The translations under genes and the position numbers were made by a program. DNA of 64,000 bases from a gamma proteobacterium SCGC AAA076-P13 (GTDB taxonomy: Bacteria; Pseudomonadota; Gammaproteobacteria; Magnimaribacterales; D2472). The notes beneath the pieces were generated by a model. It did no database searches and was not told the origin of the DNA. It saw nothing but the letters and a program-made list of their open reading frames with translations. The number at the start of each line of letters is the position of its first letter. The stretch's first letter is position 1. This document shows, one piece after another, positions 40,458-53,111 of this stretch. The DNA lies in NCBI GenBank assembly GCA_000384935.1, contig ARRA01000003.1:1-64000 (forward strand), given 5' to 3'.

Positions 40458-43274
40458 ATGGATAGTATTTTTATAAAAGGCGCACGCACACATAATCTTA
40501 AGAATATTAGCTTAGAGATTCCTAGAAATAAGATTATTGTTATTACTGGTCTCTCTGGTTCTGGTAAATCATCTTTAGCATTCGATACCTTGTATGCAGA
40601 AGGCCAAAGAAGGTATGTGGAATCTCTTTCTACTTATGCACGTCAATTTTTATCTATGATGGAAAAGCCAGATGTTGATCAAATTGAAGGACTTTCTCCC
40701 GCAATATCTATAGAACAAAAATCAACTTCACATAATCCAAGATCTACAGTGGGAACTGTTACTGAGATATACGATTACCTCAGACTTTTATATGCAAGAA
40801 TTGGTTCACCGATATGTCCTGATCATGGAGAAGAGCTTAAAGCCAAGACAGTTTCTGAGATCTGCGATGAGGTTCTGAAAATAAAAGAAGGAACCAAGAT
40901 AATGATTCTATCCCCAATTGTAAGAGGTAAAAAAGGAGAGCATTTAGCAGTTTATGAGGACTTAAGAAAGAGCGGATATGTTCGGGTGAAGGTAAATGAT
41001 GTTGTATATCCTATTGAAGAATTTCCTGAGTTAGAGAAAAATAAAAAACATGATATTTCTGCAGTAATTGACAGGCTCGTAATTAAAAATAATGAAGAGG
41101 ATAGATCGAGGCTGGCTGAATCAATTGAAACTTCTTTAAACCTTTCAAGCGGACTAGTGCAGATAGAAAGTATTGATAACAAACTATTAACACTATACTC
41201 GTCTAATTTTTCATGTACTCAATGCGGATATGCAATAGCAGAGCTTGAGCCTAGAATGTTTTCATTTAACAACCCTTATGGCGCTTGCACAAGATGTGAT
41301 GGGCTTGGGGTTATCCAATATTTTAATGAGAATAGATTAATCCAAGATGATGAGGTGTCTATATCAAATGGTGCAATCAAAGGGTGGACTAGAAGGAATA
41401 GATTTTATTTCTATCAACTTAAATGTTTAAGCGCTCATTTTGATTTTAGCTTAACTGCAAAATGGAAAGATTATCCTCAAGATATAAAAGATATTATTCT
41501 TTGGGGGTCAAAAGAAAAAATTGATTTTTCACATAGATTCAGAAGTGGTAGCAAAATCGTGAGAAAACATAAGTTTGAAGGAATCATACCAAGTACTGAA
41601 AGAAGATTTAAAGAAACAGATTCAGATTTTATTAGAGATGAGTTATCAAAACTAATGTCTAAAAGCTCTTGTGATGAGTGTGAAGGATCAAGATTAAACA
41701 CACAATCAAGAAATGTTTTTATAAACAAAACTCAAATACATTCAATAACAGGCATGAGGATTAATGAAGCATCCAGTTTTATTAAAAATATGAAGCTTGA
41801 GGGTGCGAAAGAAAAGATAGCTGAAAAAATTCTAAAAGAAATTTCTGAAAGGCTTACATTTTTAGAAGATGTTGGGCTTAATTATTTAACCCTTGAAAGA
41901 AGTGCTGATACTTTATCTGGTGGCGAGGCACAGAGAATTAGACTTGCAAGTCAAATTGGATCTGGCCTGGTTGGTGTTACCTATGTTCTTGATGAACCAT
42001 CAATAGGGCTGCATCAGAGAGATAATGAAAAATTAATTAAAACTTTAAACAATCTTAAGAGCCTTGGAAATACTGTAATAGTCGTTGAGCATGACGAGGA
42101 AGCTATCAGGTGCGCTGATCACATTATTGATATAGGTCCAGGAGCTGGAAAGCATGGAGGTGAAATATGCGCTGAGGGCGATCTTGAAGCTATTTTAAGC
42201 AATAAGAACTCCATAACTGCGAAATACCTTTCAGGTGAAAGACAAATAAAAATTCCATCAAAAAGATTGATTCCAAATGAAAAGATGATCAAAATTATTA
42301 ACTCTTCAGAAAATAATCTTCAAAATATTTCAGCTGAAATACCAATTGGTATTTTTACATGCATAACCGGGGTGTCTGGGTCTGGAAAATCATCACTGAT
42401 TAACCAAACATTATTGCCAATAAGTTCATTTATGCTCAATAAAGCAAAGTTAAATAAAGAAATTAAGTGCGATAAAATTGAAGGTCTCGAACACTTGGAT
42501 AAGGTTATAAGTATAGACCAATCACCAATAGGGAGAACTCCTAGATCTAATCCAGCAACATATACTGGCTTATTCTCATATATAAGAGATCTTCTTTCAC
42601 AAACTATAGAGGCAAAATCTAGAGGATATAAACCAGGAAGATTTAGTTTTAATGTAAAAGGCGGAAGGTGTGAGGCATGCCAAGGTGATGGTATGACAAA
42701 GGTTGAAATGCATTTTCTAGCTGATGTGTATGTTAAGTGTGATGTTTGTGAGGGAAACAGATATAACGAACAAACTTTAGAAGTTAAATATAAAGAAAAA
42801 AATATAAGTGAGATTTTAAATATGACTGTTGAAGAAGCATTAGTATTTTTTGATGCCCTTCCTGCGCTAAAGAAAAAACTAGTAACTTTGGATGATGTTG
42901 GCTTAGGCTACATAACCTTGGGGCAATCAGCAACAACTCTTTCTGGGGGCGAGGCCCAGAGAATTAAACTTGCTAAAGAATTGTCAAAAAGAAGCACTGG
43001 TAAAACTTTATTTATATTAGATGAGCCAACAACAGGCCTTCATTTTGCTGATATAGAATTATTACTAAAAGTATTAGATAGGCTTAAAAAACAAGGAAAT
43101 ACTATCGTAGTAATAGAGCATAACCTTGATGTGATTAAGACTGCTGATTGGATTATTGATTTAGGTCCCGAAGGTGGAAGTGATGGAGGGAATATTGTTG
43201 CTACAGGAACCCCTGAAGATGTTGCTAAGATTAGCAACTCCTTCACAGGTCAATTTCTTGAAAAAATGTTATAG
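40458..43274 (+). CDS. uvrA: excinuclease ABC subunit A
   Basis: [56 protein letters not shown] at 40458 preferred over upstream TTG at 40449. Confidence 0.97.
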   Translation: MDSIFIKGARTHNLKNISLEIPRNKIIVITGLSGSGKSSLAFDTLYAEGQRRYVESLSTYARQFLSMMEKPDVDQIEGLSPAISIEQKSTSHNPRSTVGTVTEIYDYLRLLYARIGSPICPDHGEELKAKTVSEICDEVLKIKEGTKIMILSPIVRGKKGEHLAVYEDLRKSGYVRVKVNDVVYPIEEFPELEKNKKHDISAVIDRLVIKNNEEDRSRLAESIETSLNLSSGLVQIESIDNKLLTLYSSNFSCTQCGYAIAELEPRMFSFNNPYGACTRCDGLGVIQYFNENRLIQDDEVSISNGAIKGWTRRNRFYFYQLKCLSAHFDFSLTAKWKDYPQDIKDIILWGSKEKIDFSHRFRSGSKIVRKHKFEGIIPSTERRFKETDSDFIRDELSKLMSKSSCDECEGSRLNTQSRNVFINKTQIHSITGMRINEASSFIKNMKLEGAKEKIAEKILKEISERLTFLEDVGLNYLTLERSADTLSGGEAQRIRLASQIGSGLVGVTYVLDEPSIGLHQRDNEKLIKTLNNLKSLGNTVIVVEHDEEAIRCADHIIDIGPGAGKHGGEICAEGDLEAILSNKNSITAKYLSGERQIKIPSKRLIPNEKMIKIINSSENNLQNISAEIPIGIFTCITGVSGSGKSSLINQTLLPISSFMLNKAKLNKEIKCDKIEGLEHLDKVISIDQSPIGRTPRSNPATYTGLFSYIRDLLSQTIEAKSRGYKPGRFSFNVKGGRCEACQGDGMTKVEMHFLADVYVKCDVCEGNRYNEQTLEVKYKEKNISEILNMTVEEALVFFDALPALKKKLVTLDDVGLGYITLGQSATTLSGGEAQRIKLAKELSKRSTGKTLFILDEPTTGLHFADIELLLKVLDRLKKQGNTIVVIEHNLDVIKTADWIIDLGPEGGSDGGNIVATGTPEDVAKISNSFTGQFLEKML

Positions 43275-43275
43275 A

Positions 43276-43689
43276 TTATGCTGCTGTTTCTTCTTTTAGC
43301 TCAGGAGCTTCTGAAGAGCTTTCTTCTCCAGCCATTCTGTCGACAAGCTCAATATAGGCCATATCAGCTTTATCACCAGGTCTAAAGCCAGCTTTTATTA
43401 TTCTTGTATATCCGCCCTTTCTATCTTTTGAATTAACTGAAATCTCAGTGAACAATTTTGCAACTGCAGCATCTGATCTCAATCTACTAAATGCAAGACG
43501 TCTGTTTGCAACAGAATCTTCCTTGCCTAAAGTAATAAGTGGCTCAATAACTTTTCTTAGCTCTTTTGCTTTAGGGAGAGTTGTTCTAATAATATCCTGC
43601 TCAATTAAAGCTATTGCTAAATTTTTTAGCAAAGCCTTCCTGTGAGATGAATTTCTATTAAGTTTTCTTCCTGCTTTTCTATGTCTCAT
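43276..43689 (-). CDS. rplQ: 50S ribosomal protein L17
   Basis: [25 protein letters not shown]. Confidence 0.97.
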   Translation of the reverse strand: MRHRKAGRKLNRNSSHRKALLKNLAIALIEQDIIRTTLPKAKELRKVIEPLITLGKEDSVANRRLAFSRLRSDAAVAKLFTEISVNSKDRKGGYTRIIKAGFRPGDKADMAYIELVDRMAGEESSSEAPELKEETAA

Positions 43690-43693
43690 TTTA

Positions 43694-44659
43694 TTATCCT
43701 ACTGGTGGCCAATTATCCACATTCATTCCTAAAGATAACTCTTTAGAAGCAAGAACATCTTTAATCTCGTTAAGTGATTTCTTTCCTAAATTTGGAGTTT
43801 TTAATAAATCAAACTCAGACCTATGAATAAGATCTCCAATTAAGAAAATGCTTTCAGCTTTTAGACAGTTAGTTGATCTAACTGTTAATTCTAGCTCTTC
43901 AATTGATCTTAAAAGGAAAGGATCAAAGTCATTTTGATCTTTCTTAGCTTCTTGTTCAGCAATAGCATCTAAATCGACAAAAGAACTAAGTTGTTGTTGA
44001 AGGATAGTAGCTGAATGCTCAATAGCCATTTTTGGGTCTAATGTGCCATCAGTTTCAAGCTCAATAACTAATTTATCAAGATCAGTTCTTTTTTCAAATC
44101 TTGCATTATCAACTGTATATGAAACTCTTCTTACAGGACTATATGATGCATCTACCTTCAAAGCACCAACTACTCTATCCTCATCATCTCTAGTATCAGC
44201 TGGCTCATAACCTCTTCCAGTCTGCACTGTAAGTGTCATTTTTAGATTTACTTTATCTACAATAGTTGCAACATGAAAATCTTGATTTACAAGTTCTACA
44301 TTTCCAGGAACATCAAAAGATGATGCTAAAACATCACAAGGTCCGGTTACATCAAGAGTAATTTCAGCAGTATTGCCCTCTATAATATTAACAGGCATAT
44401 CTTTGATGTTAAGAAGAATATCTATTACATCCTCTCTAACACCTTCAATAGTGCTGTACTCATGGGATATACCATCAATAGCAACATCTGTTACAGCTGC
44501 ACCAGGCATTGAGGAAAGAAGAATTCTTCTTAACGCATTTCCTAATGTATGACCAAAACCCCTTTCTAATGGCTCTAGTGTAATTTTTGATAGATTTGGT
44601 GTTATGTCGTCAACTTGTATCTCAGTTGGGACTAAAAGATCTATTACTGATATTTGCAT
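43694..44659 (-). CDS. rpoA: RNA polymerase subunit alpha
   Basis: [26 protein letters not shown]-terminal domain helix-hairpin-helix. [11 protein letters not shown] start at 44659 fits after the rpsD stop; the track start 44701 overlaps rpsD. Confidence 0.96.
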   Translation of the reverse strand: MQISVIDLLVPTEIQVDDITPNLSKITLEPLERGFGHTLGNALRRILLSSMPGAAVTDVAIDGISHEYSTIEGVREDVIDILLNIKDMPVNIIEGNTAEITLDVTGPCDVLASSFDVPGNVELVNQDFHVATIVDKVNLKMTLTVQTGRGYEPADTRDDEDRVVGALKVDASYSPVRRVSYTVDNARFEKRTDLDKLVIELETDGTLDPKMAIEHSATILQQQLSSFVDLDAIAEQEAKKDQNDFDPFLLRSIEELELTVRSTNCLKAESIFLIGDLIHRSEFDLLKTPNLGKKSLNEIKDVLASKELSLGMNVDNWPPVG

Positions 44660-44681
44660 AATTTTCTCCGTCTTTAATGTT

Positions 44682-45305
44682 TTATTTTGAGTAAAGCTCA
44701 ATAATAAGATTTTCGTTAATTTCTGTACTTAAATCTGTTCTATCAGGAACTGATTTGAATACTCCCTTTAAGTTTGCTTCATCAACTTCAAGCCAATCAC
44801 AATCTTCTCTCGTAGCTGCTATTTTTAATGCAGCAGCAATTCTTAAGTGGCCTTTCTTGTTATCTCTTACCTGAACTTCATCTCCGGCTTTCATTTGATA
44901 AGAAGGTATATTTACAACTTCACCATTAACTTTAAAGGCCTTATGAGAAACCATTTGTCTTGCTTCAGCTCTTGTTGAACCAAAACCCATTCTATAGACA
45001 ACGTTATCCATTCTCTTTTCTAATAATGACAATAGGTTTTCACCAGTATTACCTTTAGTAGATGCAGCTTTTTTATAGTAATTTCTAAATTGCTTTTCTA
45101 AAACGCCATACATACGTCTTACTTTTTGTTTTTCTCTAAGCTGAAGACCGTAATCTGAAAGTCTTCCACGTCTTGCGCCAGCCGCAACACCTGGAGGAGA
45201 ATCCATATTACATTTTGATTCAATTGCTCTTACACCACTTTTCAAATAAAGGTCTGTTCCTTCTCGTCTTGAAAGCCTTAGTGTCGGTCCTGTATATCTT
45301 GCCAT
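44682..45305 (-). CDS. rpsD: 30S ribosomal protein S4
   Basis: [25 protein letters not shown]4 RNA-binding domain. Confidence 0.97.
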   Translation of the reverse strand: MARYTGPTLRLSRREGTDLYLKSGVRAIESKCNMDSPPGVAAGARRGRLSDYGLQLREKQKVRRMYGVLEKQFRNYYKKAASTKGNTGENLLSLLEKRMDNVVYRMGFGSTRAEARQMVSHKAFKVNGEVVNIPSYQMKAGDEVQVRDNKKGHLRIAAALKIAATREDCDWLEVDEANLKGVFKSVPDRTDLSTEINENLIIELYSK

Positions 45306-45316
45306 TTAATACTCCC

Positions 45317-45694
45317 TTAAACTCTTCTTTTCTTAGATGGACGACAACCATTGTGAGGCAGTGGCGTAACATCTGTGATACTTTTAATTTTTAATCCACA
45401 CGCATTTAAAGATCTGATTGCAGACTCTCTTCCGCCACCAGGTCCTTTAACCTTAACGTCTAAATTTATCATTCCAAATTCTTTTGCAGCATTTCCAGCT
45501 TTATCTGCAGCTATCTGAGCAGCAAATGGTGTGCTTTTTCTTGATCCCTTAAAACCAGATCCGCCCGAGGTAGCCCAACATACGGTATTACCTTGCTTGT
45601 CTGTTATAGTTACAATTGTGTTGTTAAATGATGAGTGTATGTGTGCAACACCATCGGTAACAATTTTTTTACCCTTCTTTCCTTTTACTGCCAT
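45317..45694 (-). CDS. rpsK: 30S ribosomal protein S11
   Basis: [38 protein letters not shown]. Confidence 0.98.
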   Translation of the reverse strand: MAVKGKKGKKIVTDGVAHIHSSFNNTIVTITDKQGNTVCWATSGGSGFKGSRKSTPFAAQIAADKAGNAAKEFGMINLDVKVKGPGGGRESAIRSLNACGLKIKSITDVTPLPHNGCRPSKKRRV

Positions 45695-45695
45695 C

Positions 45696-46055
45696 TTATG
45701 ATCCTCTCATAGGTTTCTTAGCGCCTTTTCTTGTTCTTGCGTTATTCTTTGTATTTTGACCTCTAGTAGGTAATTTTCTTCTGTGTCTAATTCCACGGTA
45801 ACTACCTAGATCCATAAGTCTCTTTATATTTGTACTTATATTTCTTCTGAGATCACCTTCAACAACAAACTTGCCAATAGCAGTTCTTAAGTTTTCAATT
45901 TCATCTTCTGTTAAGTCAGAAATCTTTCTTGTGTAATCAATCTTTAGCTCTTTACAAATGTCTTGTGCTGTTTTTCTACCAATTCCAAATATGTGAGTTA
46001 ATGAAATCTCAACATGTTTATTCTCTGGAATATTTACTCCTGCTATCCTTGCCAT
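45696..46055 (-). CDS. rpsM: 30S ribosomal protein S13
   Basis: [51 protein letters not shown]. Confidence 0.98.
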   Translation of the reverse strand: MARIAGVNIPENKHVEISLTHIFGIGRKTAQDICKELKIDYTRKISDLTEDEIENLRTAIGKFVVEGDLRRNISTNIKRLMDLGSYRGIRHRRKLPTRGQNTKNNARTRKGAKKPMRGS

Positions 46056-46058
46056 ATC

Positions 46059-46175
46059 TTAACCTTGCCTTTGTTTATGTTTTTGGTCTGTTTTACAGAT
46101 TACAAATAAGACACCATTTCGTCTTACAATTTTGCAATTTCTGCAGATTTTCTTCACTGATGCTTTAACTTTCAT
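46059..46175 (-). CDS. rpmJ: 50S ribosomal protein L36 (38 aa)
   Basis: Manual translation: [38 protein letters not shown]; below the ORF track's length cutoff; between secY and rpsM. Confidence 0.93.
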   Translation of the reverse strand: MKVKASVKKICRNCKIVRRNGVLFVICKTDQKHKQRQG

Positions 46176-46176
46176 A

Positions 46177-47478
46177 TTACCTTTTATAGTTTTTTAAATT
46201 AGCTTTTTTCATTAATGATGAGTATTGAGTTGACATCATATGCGATTGAACTTGTGCCATGAAATCCATCAATACAACAACAATAATTAAAACCGATGTG
46301 CCACCAACAGATATTGTTGGTGATATACCAGCAAAATTGATTAGGGCTAATGGAAGCAAGCATATCAATGTTAAATATATTGCTCCAAATACTGTTAATC
46401 TAGCTAAAACAGCATCTATATAATTTGAAGTTTGCTCGCCTGGTCTTATTCCAGCTATGTATGCACCTGAACGTTTTAAATTATCTGAAACTTCTCTAGT
46501 ATTAAATGTAAGTGCCAACCATATGAAACAGAAACTTATAATCAATCCTGCAAACACAAGAATATATAATGGCTGTCCTGGATTTAATGCTAATGAAAAA
46601 CTTTGCAAGAATCCTAGTGACTCGCTTTGCCCAAACCATGTTGATAATGATGCTGGAAAAAGTAAAAAAGTGCTTGCAAAAATAGCTGGTATAACTCCCG
46701 CCATATTAACCTTAAAAGGTAGGTGGCTCGTCTGAGCCTGCATGAGCTTTCTACCTTGTTGTCTTTGTGCATAATTAACTGTAATTCTTCTTTGGCCTCT
46801 TTCAATGAATACAACAACGGCTATTACTGCCATTGATAAAAGTCCTATTGCAATTAATAACAGTACACTAATATCACCTTGTCTTGATTGCTCTAATGCT
46901 TGACCAATAGCACCAGGTATTCCAGTAAGAATACTAGTAGCAATAATGATAGAAATTCCATTACCAATTCCCCTTTCTGAAACTTGTTCACCTAACCACA
47001 TTAAAAACATTGTTCCAGCTACTACCGAAAATACAGCAGATACGAAAAATGACGGACCAGGTGTATACGCTAGACCGCTAGCGGATAAGGTAACTGCCAA
47101 TGCTGAAGCTTGAATGAAAGCTAATATCGCAGTTCCATATCTTGTATATTGGGTAATAGTATTCCTTCCAGCTTGACCATCTTTTTTAAGCTCTTGTAAA
47201 TAAGGTATTGAATTAGAGAACAACTGCATGATAATTGCTGCAGAAATATATGGAACAACATTAAGAGCAAAAATACTCATTCTTTCTAACGCTCCGCCAG
47301 AAAATAAGTTGAACATTTCAATAATAGTTCCTTGGTTTTGATCAAACAAAGCCGCCAATCTATCAGGGTCAATACCAGGTATAGGAATATGTGTTCCTAT
47401 TCTATAAACAAGAATAGCAACAAATACGAAACGAAGTCTTTTCCAAAGATCGCTCATTCCTGTACCTTGATCAGTCAT
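46177..47478 (-). CDS. secY: preprotein translocase subunit SecY
   Basis: [29 protein letters not shown]; multi-TM. Confidence 0.97.
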   Translation of the reverse strand: MTDQGTGMSDLWKRLRFVFVAILVYRIGTHIPIPGIDPDRLAALFDQNQGTIIEMFNLFSGGALERMSIFALNVVPYISAAIIMQLFSNSIPYLQELKKDGQAGRNTITQYTRYGTAILAFIQASALAVTLSASGLAYTPGPSFFVSAVFSVVAGTMFLMWLGEQVSERGIGNGISIIIATSILTGIPGAIGQALEQSRQGDISVLLLIAIGLLSMAVIAVVVFIERGQRRITVNYAQRQQGRKLMQAQTSHLPFKVNMAGVIPAIFASTFLLFPASLSTWFGQSESLGFLQSFSLALNPGQPLYILVFAGLIISFCFIWLALTFNTREVSDNLKRSGAYIAGIRPGEQTSNYIDAVLARLTVFGAIYLTLICLLPLALINFAGISPTISVGGTSVLIIVVVLMDFMAQVQSHMMSTQYSSLMKKANLKNYKR

Positions 47479-47481
47479 AAA

Positions 47482-47988
47482 TTATTCCGAAATCCTGTCT
47501 GCTTTTTTAACGCCTTTTGGCCTTACAACTGGAGCAATAACATCAGCAACACTTCCACCAGCTTTCTCTATAGACTCTTTTGCGCCCTTAGTAACTTTTA
47601 TGCCTTCAACTTTTAATTTTGATTCAAGATCAAAAGTACCAAATATTTTTACTTTTTTTACAGACTTAGAAATAATTTTATTTTCTTTTAAAGTCTCGAT
47701 AGTAATGACATCAAGCCCATTAAGGTTTTTTACATTTACTTCTTTTAAATGGTTATTTGTTCTAGAAGTGAAACCAAATTTAGGTAACCTCATTTGAAGT
47801 GGCATTTGCCCACCTTCAAAACCAGCTCTTACACCTCCACCAGTTCTAGATTTTTGACCTTTGTGACCTCTACCAGCTGTTTTTCCTGTTCCAGAGCCCA
47901 TTCCACGACCAACTCTCTTTCTATTTTGAGATGTCCCTTCATTAGACAAACTGTTTAGCGTCATATTGTTTGTTTCGTTTTCACTCAT
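47482..47988 (-). CDS. rplO: 50S ribosomal protein L15
   Basis: RKRVGRGMGSGTGKTAGRGHKGQKSRTGGGVRAGFEGGQMPL. Confidence 0.96.
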   Translation of the reverse strand: MSENETNNMTLNSLSNEGTSQNRKRVGRGMGSGTGKTAGRGHKGQKSRTGGGVRAGFEGGQMPLQMRLPKFGFTSRTNNHLKEVNVKNLNGLDVITIETLKENKIISKSVKKVKIFGTFDLESKLKVEGIKVTKGAKESIEKAGGSVADVIAPVVRPKGVKKADRISE

Positions 47989-47989
47989 T

Positions 47990-48178
47990 TTAGCTTTCCT
48001 GAATCTCTATCATGTCAGATATTTTATTAACAAGTCCTCTATTACTAGGAGTGTCAACTACTGTTACTGTTTGGTTTAGTCTTTTAAAACCAAGCCCTTT
48101 AATGCAAAGTTTGTGTCTTTTCATTCGACCTATTCCACTTTTTACTAACTTTATTGTCATTGTTTTTTCTTTACTCAT
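47990..48178 (-). CDS. rpmD: 50S ribosomal protein L30
   Basis: [31 protein letters not shown]. Confidence 0.94.
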   Translation of the reverse strand: MSKEKTMTIKLVKSGIGRMKRHKLCIKGLGFKRLNQTVTVVDTPSNRGLVNKISDMIEIQES

Positions 48179-48684
48179 GATGCTTTCTCAACTTTTTTTC
48201 CTCTTCTTGCTGCAACGGTATCTGGAGACTCCATTGCGCTTAAAGCATTAATAGTAGCTCTTACAACATTTACAGGATTCGTAGATCCATAACATTTAGC
48301 CAAAACATTTTGAACTCCAGCTAACTCAAGAACAGCCCTCATTGCACCACCAGCAATAATTCCAGTACCTTCTGATGCTGGTTGCATATATACATTTGCA
48401 GAACCATGCTTAGCTTTAACTGGATACCATAAAGTTGTATTGTTTAACTCAACCTCAACCATGCTTCTTCTTGCATTTTCCATAGCTTTTTGAATTGCGA
48501 TTGGCACTTCTTTTGCTTTACCTCTTCCAAAACCAACTCTTCCATTACCATCACCTACAACAGTCAAGGCGGTAAAGCCAAATATACGTCCGCCTTTTAC
48601 AACTTTTGCAACTCTGTTCACTTGGACTAACTTTTCTTCTAAAGCGTCAACTTGTTGATTGTTTGCTACATTATTTTCTTTCAT
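48175..48684 (-). CDS. rpsE: 30S ribosomal protein S5
   Basis: [40 protein letters not shown]. Confidence 0.97.
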   Translation of the reverse strand: MKENNVANNQQVDALEEKLVQVNRVAKVVKGGRIFGFTALTVVGDGNGRVGFGRGKAKEVPIAIQKAMENARRSMVEVELNNTTLWYPVKAKHGSANVYMQPASEGTGIIAGGAMRAVLELAGVQNVLAKCYGSTNPVNVVRATINALSAMESPDTVAARRGKKVEKAS

Positions 48685-48691
48685 AATTTAA

Positions 48692-49039
48692 TTAAAACTC
48701 CAGTCCAGCTTTTCTAGCTGAATCAGCTAATGCTTTTATTCTTCCATGATATTTATAACCAGATCTATCAAATACAACTTTCTTAATTCCATGTTCAATA
48801 GCTCTTTCAGCGACTCTTTTACCAACCGCTTCAGCACTTTCTGTATTGTTAGATCTATTTTCTAAGTCTTTCTCAACTGTAGAGGCTGATGCAATTACTT
48901 TCGTGCCTAAATTATCAAAAATTTGTGCATAAAAGTTTTTTGAAGATCTATAAACTGAAAGTCTTGGAGAATCCTGATCCTTAATTTTCATTCTAGTTTT
49001 CTTTGCTCTTCTTAATCTAGATATATTCTTATCGCTCAT
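48692..49039 (-). CDS. rplR: 50S ribosomal protein L18
   Basis: RLSVYRSSKNFYAQIFD; VVFDRSGYKYHGRIKALADSARKAGLEF. Confidence 0.96.
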   Translation of the reverse strand: MSDKNISRLRRAKKTRMKIKDQDSPRLSVYRSSKNFYAQIFDNLGTKVIASASTVEKDLENRSNNTESAEAVGKRVAERAIEHGIKKVVFDRSGYKYHGRIKALADSARKAGLEF

Positions 49040-49042
49040 TTC

Positions 49043-49585
49043 TTATGCTCCAGCTGCTTTTTTAGCTTCTTTTCTTCTTACATTTTCATCAGAATATCTA
49101 ACGCCTTTGCCTTTATATGGCTCAGGTGGTCTAAATGCTCTTATTTCAGCTGCTGCTTGACCTAGAATCTGCTTGTTATAACTTTTCAACACTACTTCTG
49201 TTTGTGATGGAGTTTCTACTTCAACTTCATCTGGAAGTTGATACTTAACTGGATGTGAAAAACCTAGAGTAAGTTCTAATAATTTGCCTGATGCCTTAGC
49301 CCTATAACCAACACCCTTCAATTCAAGCTTCTTTTCAAAACCTTGAGAGACGCCAACTATCATATTATTAACTAGAGCTCTTGTAGTGCCTGCTAATGCA
49401 ATAGACTGCTGTTTTGTTTCGTCATACTTAACATGTATTATATTTTCAATAACTTCTAATGAAATTGTTTCAGGTAGATCAAAGCTCATTTCGCCAATCT
49501 TTCCCTTAACCTCAATAGATGCATTAGTTACATTGACATTAACGCCTTCTACTATATTTATTGGATTTTTTGCTACTCTGGACAT
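49043..49585 (-). CDS. rplF: 50S ribosomal protein L6
   Basis: MSRVAKNPINIVEGVNV; PEPYKGKGVRYSDENVRRKEAKKAA. Start at 49585 preferred over the track's 49621. Confidence 0.96.
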   Translation of the reverse strand: MSRVAKNPINIVEGVNVNVTNASIEVKGKIGEMSFDLPETISLEVIENIIHVKYDETKQQSIALAGTTRALVNNMIVGVSQGFEKKLELKGVGYRAKASGKLLELTLGFSHPVKYQLPDEVEVETPSQTEVVLKSYNKQILGQAAAEIRAFRPPEPYKGKGVRYSDENVRRKEAKKAAGA

Positions 49586-49586
49586 A

Positions 49587-49982
49587 TTAAAATACCTCAC
49601 AAAGAATTTCGCCACCAACATTCTTGGATCTTGCTTCTGAATCAGTCATTAAGCCTTGGTTGGTAGATACTATAAAAGCGCCCAAACCATTTTTAACTGT
49701 ATCTAAATCAGTTGAGGCTGAGTAATTTCTTAAACTTGGCTTACTTATTCTCTTAATGGTTTTAATTGCTGGTGCTGAATTATGGTATTTGAGAGCGACT
49801 TTAAGAGATGGCTTGCCATCTTCTTCTACTCTTTCTACTGATTTAATGTAGCCCTCTGAAACTAAAACATTGATTAGCTCATGTTTTAATTTAGAGTGAG
49901 GAACCATCACATTGACTTTGCCACGCATTAAGCCATTACGAATTCTTGTTAAACAATCTGCTATAGGATCTTGAAAACTCAT
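49587..49982 (-). CDS. rpsH: 30S ribosomal protein S8
   Basis: MSFQDPIADCLTRIRNGLMRGKVNV. Confidence 0.96.
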   Translation of the reverse strand: MSFQDPIADCLTRIRNGLMRGKVNVMVPHSKLKHELINVLVSEGYIKSVERVEEDGKPSLKVALKYHNSAPAIKTIKRISKPSLRNYSASTDLDTVKNGLGAFIVSTNQGLMTDSEARSKNVGGEILCEVF

Positions 49983-49986
49983 ATTA

Positions 49987-50292
49987 TTACCAACTTGATT
50001 TAACTAAACCTGGGATATCGCCTCTCATTGCGGCTTCTCTCAGCTTGATTCTACTTAGGCCAAATTTTCTATATACAGCATGAGGTCTGCCTGTAATTTG
50101 ACATCTTCTTACAACTCTTGAAGGACTAGAGTTTCTTGGAAGCTTTTGAAGCTTGATAGAAGCCTCATACCTTTCCTCACTCGAAGCGTTAGTGTCATTA
50201 ACAATTGCTTTCAAGCTTGCTCTTTTTTCAGCAAACTTAGCAACTGTTTTAATTCTCTTAACTTCTCTAGCGATCATTGATTTTTTTGCCAT
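49987..50292 (-). CDS. rpsN: 30S ribosomal protein S14
   Basis: [51 protein letters not shown] (zinc-free form). Confidence 0.96.
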   Translation of the reverse strand: MAKKSMIAREVKRIKTVAKFAEKRASLKAIVNDTNASSEERYEASIKLQKLPRNSSPSRVVRRCQITGRPHAVYRKFGLSRIKLREAAMRGDIPGLVKSSW

Positions 50293-50301
50293 TTCTAATA
50301 C

Positions 50302-50841
50302 CTACTTTTTAAATGGAAATTCTAAAACTTCTAATAAAGCTTTAGCATCTTCTTTGTTTGTTGCCGACGTATTGATACAAATATCCATACCTCTAATTGT
50401 GTCTACATTATCGAATTTAATTTCTGGGAAAATAATTTGCTCTTTAATACCAAAATTGTAGTTTCCCTGGCCATCAAAAGATTTAGGATTAAGCCCTCTG
50501 AAGTCTCTTTCCCTTGGAATAGCAATATCAATCAACCTTTCCATAAACTCATACATTTTGTTTCCTCTAAGAGTAACTTTGCAACCAATCGGCCAACCTT
50601 CTCTTATTTTGAAACTTGCAACAGACTGTCTAGCTTTAGTAACAACAGGCTTTTGCCCAGCTATTGCTGTCATATTTTGAACAGCAGATTCTAAATGTTT
50701 TTTGTCATTTGCAGCTTCACCAACACCCATGTTAATAACTACTTTAGTAAGCTTTGGAACAGCCATGACATTATTCATACCTAACTTCTCTTGAAGAACG
50801 GCCTTTAGTTCTGTGTTATATCTTTCTCTTAAATTTGCCAT
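50302..50841 (-). CDS. rplE: 50S ribosomal protein L5
   Basis: [48 protein letters not shown]. Confidence 0.97.
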   Translation of the reverse strand: MANLRERYNTELKAVLQEKLGMNNVMAVPKLTKVVINMGVGEAANDKKHLESAVQNMTAIAGQKPVVTKARQSVASFKIREGWPIGCKVTLRGNKMYEFMERLIDIAIPRERDFRGLNPKSFDGQGNYNFGIKEQIIFPEIKFDNVDTIRGMDICINTSATNKEDAKALLEVLEFPFKK

Positions 50842-51171
50842 TTACTTAATCTCTTTTTTGTCTGATTTAAATAATCGTATTTTTTTTCCATCACTATCTT
50901 TTGAATAGGAAATCTTATCTTTTGATTTTTTTGAAGGATTCCATATAGCAATATTAGATAACTCAATCGCTGCCTCTTGCTCTACAACACCACCAGTAAT
51001 GCCCATTTCTGGATTTGGTTTAGTGTGTTTTTTTACCATGTTAATACCAGTAACAAATCCTTTATTTTTTGCTTTAAGTATTTTTCTCAAGGTACCTTTT
51101 TTGCCCTTATCTTTCCCAGTGACTACTACAACTTCGTCACCTGTTTTTAATTTTGTTGGAACAATATTCAT
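50842..51171 (-). CDS. rplX: 50S ribosomal protein L24
   Basis: LKTGDEVVVVTGKDKGKKGTL; GINMVKKHTKPNPEMGITGGVVEQEA. Confidence 0.95.
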   Translation of the reverse strand: MNIVPTKLKTGDEVVVVTGKDKGKKGTLRKILKAKNKGFVTGINMVKKHTKPNPEMGITGGVVEQEAAIELSNIAIWNPSKKSKDKISYSKDSDGKKIRLFKSDKKEIK

Positions 51172-51173
51172 TT

Positions 51174-51542
51174 TTATATAACCTCAGGAGCCAATGAAAG
51201 AATTTTCATATGCTTTCCATCTCTAAGCTCTCTAGTAACTGGTCCAAAAACCCTAGTGCCAATTGGAGCTTTTTGATTATTAATTAGGACTGCGGCATTC
51301 TCATCAAATTTAATTAGTGAGCCATCTTTTCTTCTTACACCTTTTCTTGTTCTAACAATAAGGGCGTCGACAACTTGTCCTTTCTTAACTTTCCCAGTAG
51401 GAATAGCCTCACGAATTGCTACTTTGATTATGTCACCAATGTTGGCATACCTTCTTTTTGATCCGCCAAGGACTTTAATACACATGACGCTTCTAGCACC
51501 GCTATTATCAGCGATTTTTAAAAGTGATTGCATTTGAATCAT
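51174..51542 (-). CDS. rplN: 50S ribosomal protein L14
   Basis: [27 protein letters not shown]. Confidence 0.98.
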   Translation of the reverse strand: MIQMQSLLKIADNSGARSVMCIKVLGGSKRRYANIGDIIKVAIREAIPTGKVKKGQVVDALIVRTRKGVRRKDGSLIKFDENAAVLINNQKAPIGTRVFGPVTRELRDGKHMKILSLAPEVI

Positions 51543-51829
51543 TATTCATTCTCCCCAGTAACTTCAGCTTTTTCTGATACATTTTGGACATCGCCTTCAA
51601 CCAGAATCCAAGTTTTGCTCTTAGAGAATGGTCTGCATTCTTTAACAGTTACTTGATCACCAATTGCAGCGCTATTGTTTTCATCATGAGCATGAACTTT
51701 TGTTGCTCTCTTCATGACTTTCCCATACAGAGGATGCTTGACTTTTCTTTCAATTTTTACAGTTATCGTTTTATCAGCCTTGTCGCTAATTACAACTCCT
51801 GAAAGAATTCTTGGATTAGTTGAGTTCAT
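51542..51829 (-). CDS. rpsQ: 30S ribosomal protein S17
   Basis: [46 protein letters not shown]. Confidence 0.96.
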   Translation of the reverse strand: MNSTNPRILSGVVISDKADKTITVKIERKVKHPLYGKVMKRATKVHAHDENNSAAIGDQVTVKECRPFSKSKTWILVEGDVQNVSEKAEVTGENE

Positions 51830-52035
51830 TATTTGCTATCCTTAATTTTTAATTCATTCATTAATGTTTTTATTTTTGCAATTCTCTTTCTTACTAAAGT
51901 CAGTTGGTTGGTTTCGTTAAGTTGTCCAGTTTTATGCTTAATTCTTAAATTAAATTGAGACTCTCTACTAGTTGCTAATTCAGCATCTAGTTGTTCTAAA
52001 TTCTTTTTTCTTAGATCTAAAATTTCTTTGCTCAT
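51829..52035 (-). CDS. rpmC: 50S ribosomal protein L29
   Basis: [26 protein letters not shown]; position between rpsQ and rplP. Confidence 0.93.
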   Translation of the reverse strand: MSKEILDLRKKNLEQLDAELATSRESQFNLRIKHKTGQLNETNQLTLVRKRIAKIKTLMNELKIKDSK

Positions 52036-52446
52036 TTATACATCCTTTCTTATAAAGTGAGTTTTAACTGGAAGTTTTGCAGCGGCTAATTTAAAAGCCT
52101 CTCTAGCTAGTTCTTCTTCAACACCGGCCATTTCAAACATGACTTTTCCAGGCTGAACAAGAGCAACCCAGTACTCTACATTACCTTTACCTTTACCCAT
52201 ACGAACTTCTAAAGGCTTTTTAGTAATTGGTTTGTCTGGAAAAATTCTAATCCAGATATTTCCACCCCTTTTAATGTGTCTTGTCATTGCTCGTCTAGCT
52301 GCTTCGATTTGTCGAGCGGTTATACGCCCTCTATCAGATGCAACTAATCCAAACCTACCAAAGGCAACTGTATTACCATTTTGTGCAAGACCTCTATTAC
52401 GGCCTTTGTGCATCTTTCTAAACTTAGTTTGTTTTGGTTGTAACAT
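52036..52446 (-). CDS. rplP: 50S ribosomal protein L16
   Basis: [34 protein letters not shown]. Confidence 0.98.
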   Translation of the reverse strand: MLQPKQTKFRKMHKGRNRGLAQNGNTVAFGRFGLVASDRGRITARQIEAARRAMTRHIKRGGNIWIRIFPDKPITKKPLEVRMGKGKGNVEYWVALVQPGKVMFEMAGVEEELAREAFKLAAAKLPVKTHFIRKDV

Positions 52447-52451
52447 AATTA

Positions 52452-53111
52452 TTAATTAGCCCCTATATCTACTTTGTATGGGTCTTCAGTGATTTCACCT
52501 TTAAATACCCAGACTTTTACACCAATAATTCCATATGTTGTTAATGCTTCGGCAGTACCATAATCGATATCTGCTCTAAGTGTGTGCAAAGGAACTCTTC
52601 CTTCTCTGTACCACTCGGTTCTTGCAATCTCAGCACCATTTAATCTTCCTGATACCTCAACCCTTACACCTTTAGCACTTTGTCTAAGAGCGCTTTGAAC
52701 AGTTCTTTTCATAGCTCTTCTAAACATAACCCTTCTTTCTAATTGCTGAGCGACACCCTCGGCTAAAATCTGAGCATCTAAATCAGGTTTTCTAACCTCT
52801 TTAATATTTATTTGTGCTGGTTTTTTAACAATTTTTTGAACTGCTTTTTTTAGGTTATCAATTTCCTCACCTCTTTTACCAATAATAATTCCAGGTCTAG
52901 ATGTGTAAATTGAAACCACAAAATTCTCTGCAGATCTTTCTAGCTCAATTTTACTGATTGATGAATTTTTAAGATTTTTCTTAAAGTACTCTCTAACTTT
53001 TAAGTCTTGAACTAAATTAGTTGAGAAATCTTTACCTTTAGCATACCAATTTGCATTTTGCTTTTTAGAGATACCTAGTCTAAAACCTGTTGGATTTACT
53101 TTTTGTCCCAT
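52452..53111 (-). CDS. rpsC: 30S ribosomal protein S3
   Basis: [41 protein letters not shown]. Confidence 0.97.
   Translation of the reverse strand: MGQKVNPTGFRLGISKKQNANWYAKGKDFSTNLVQDLKVREYFKKNLKNSSISKIELERSAENFVVSIYTSRPGIIIGKRGEEIDNLKKAVQKIVKKPAQINIKEVRKPDLDAQILAEGVAQQLERRVMFRRAMKRTVQSALRQSAKGVRVEVSGRLNGAEIARTEWYREGRVPLHTLRADIDYGTAEALTTYGIIGVKVWVFKGEITEDPYKVDIGAN

Noticed and set aside
44660-44701. N-terminal extension of RpoA ([14 protein letters not shown]...)
   Set aside because: It overlaps rpsD and is not part of the conserved alpha subunit; the start at 44659 with upstream GGAG is better
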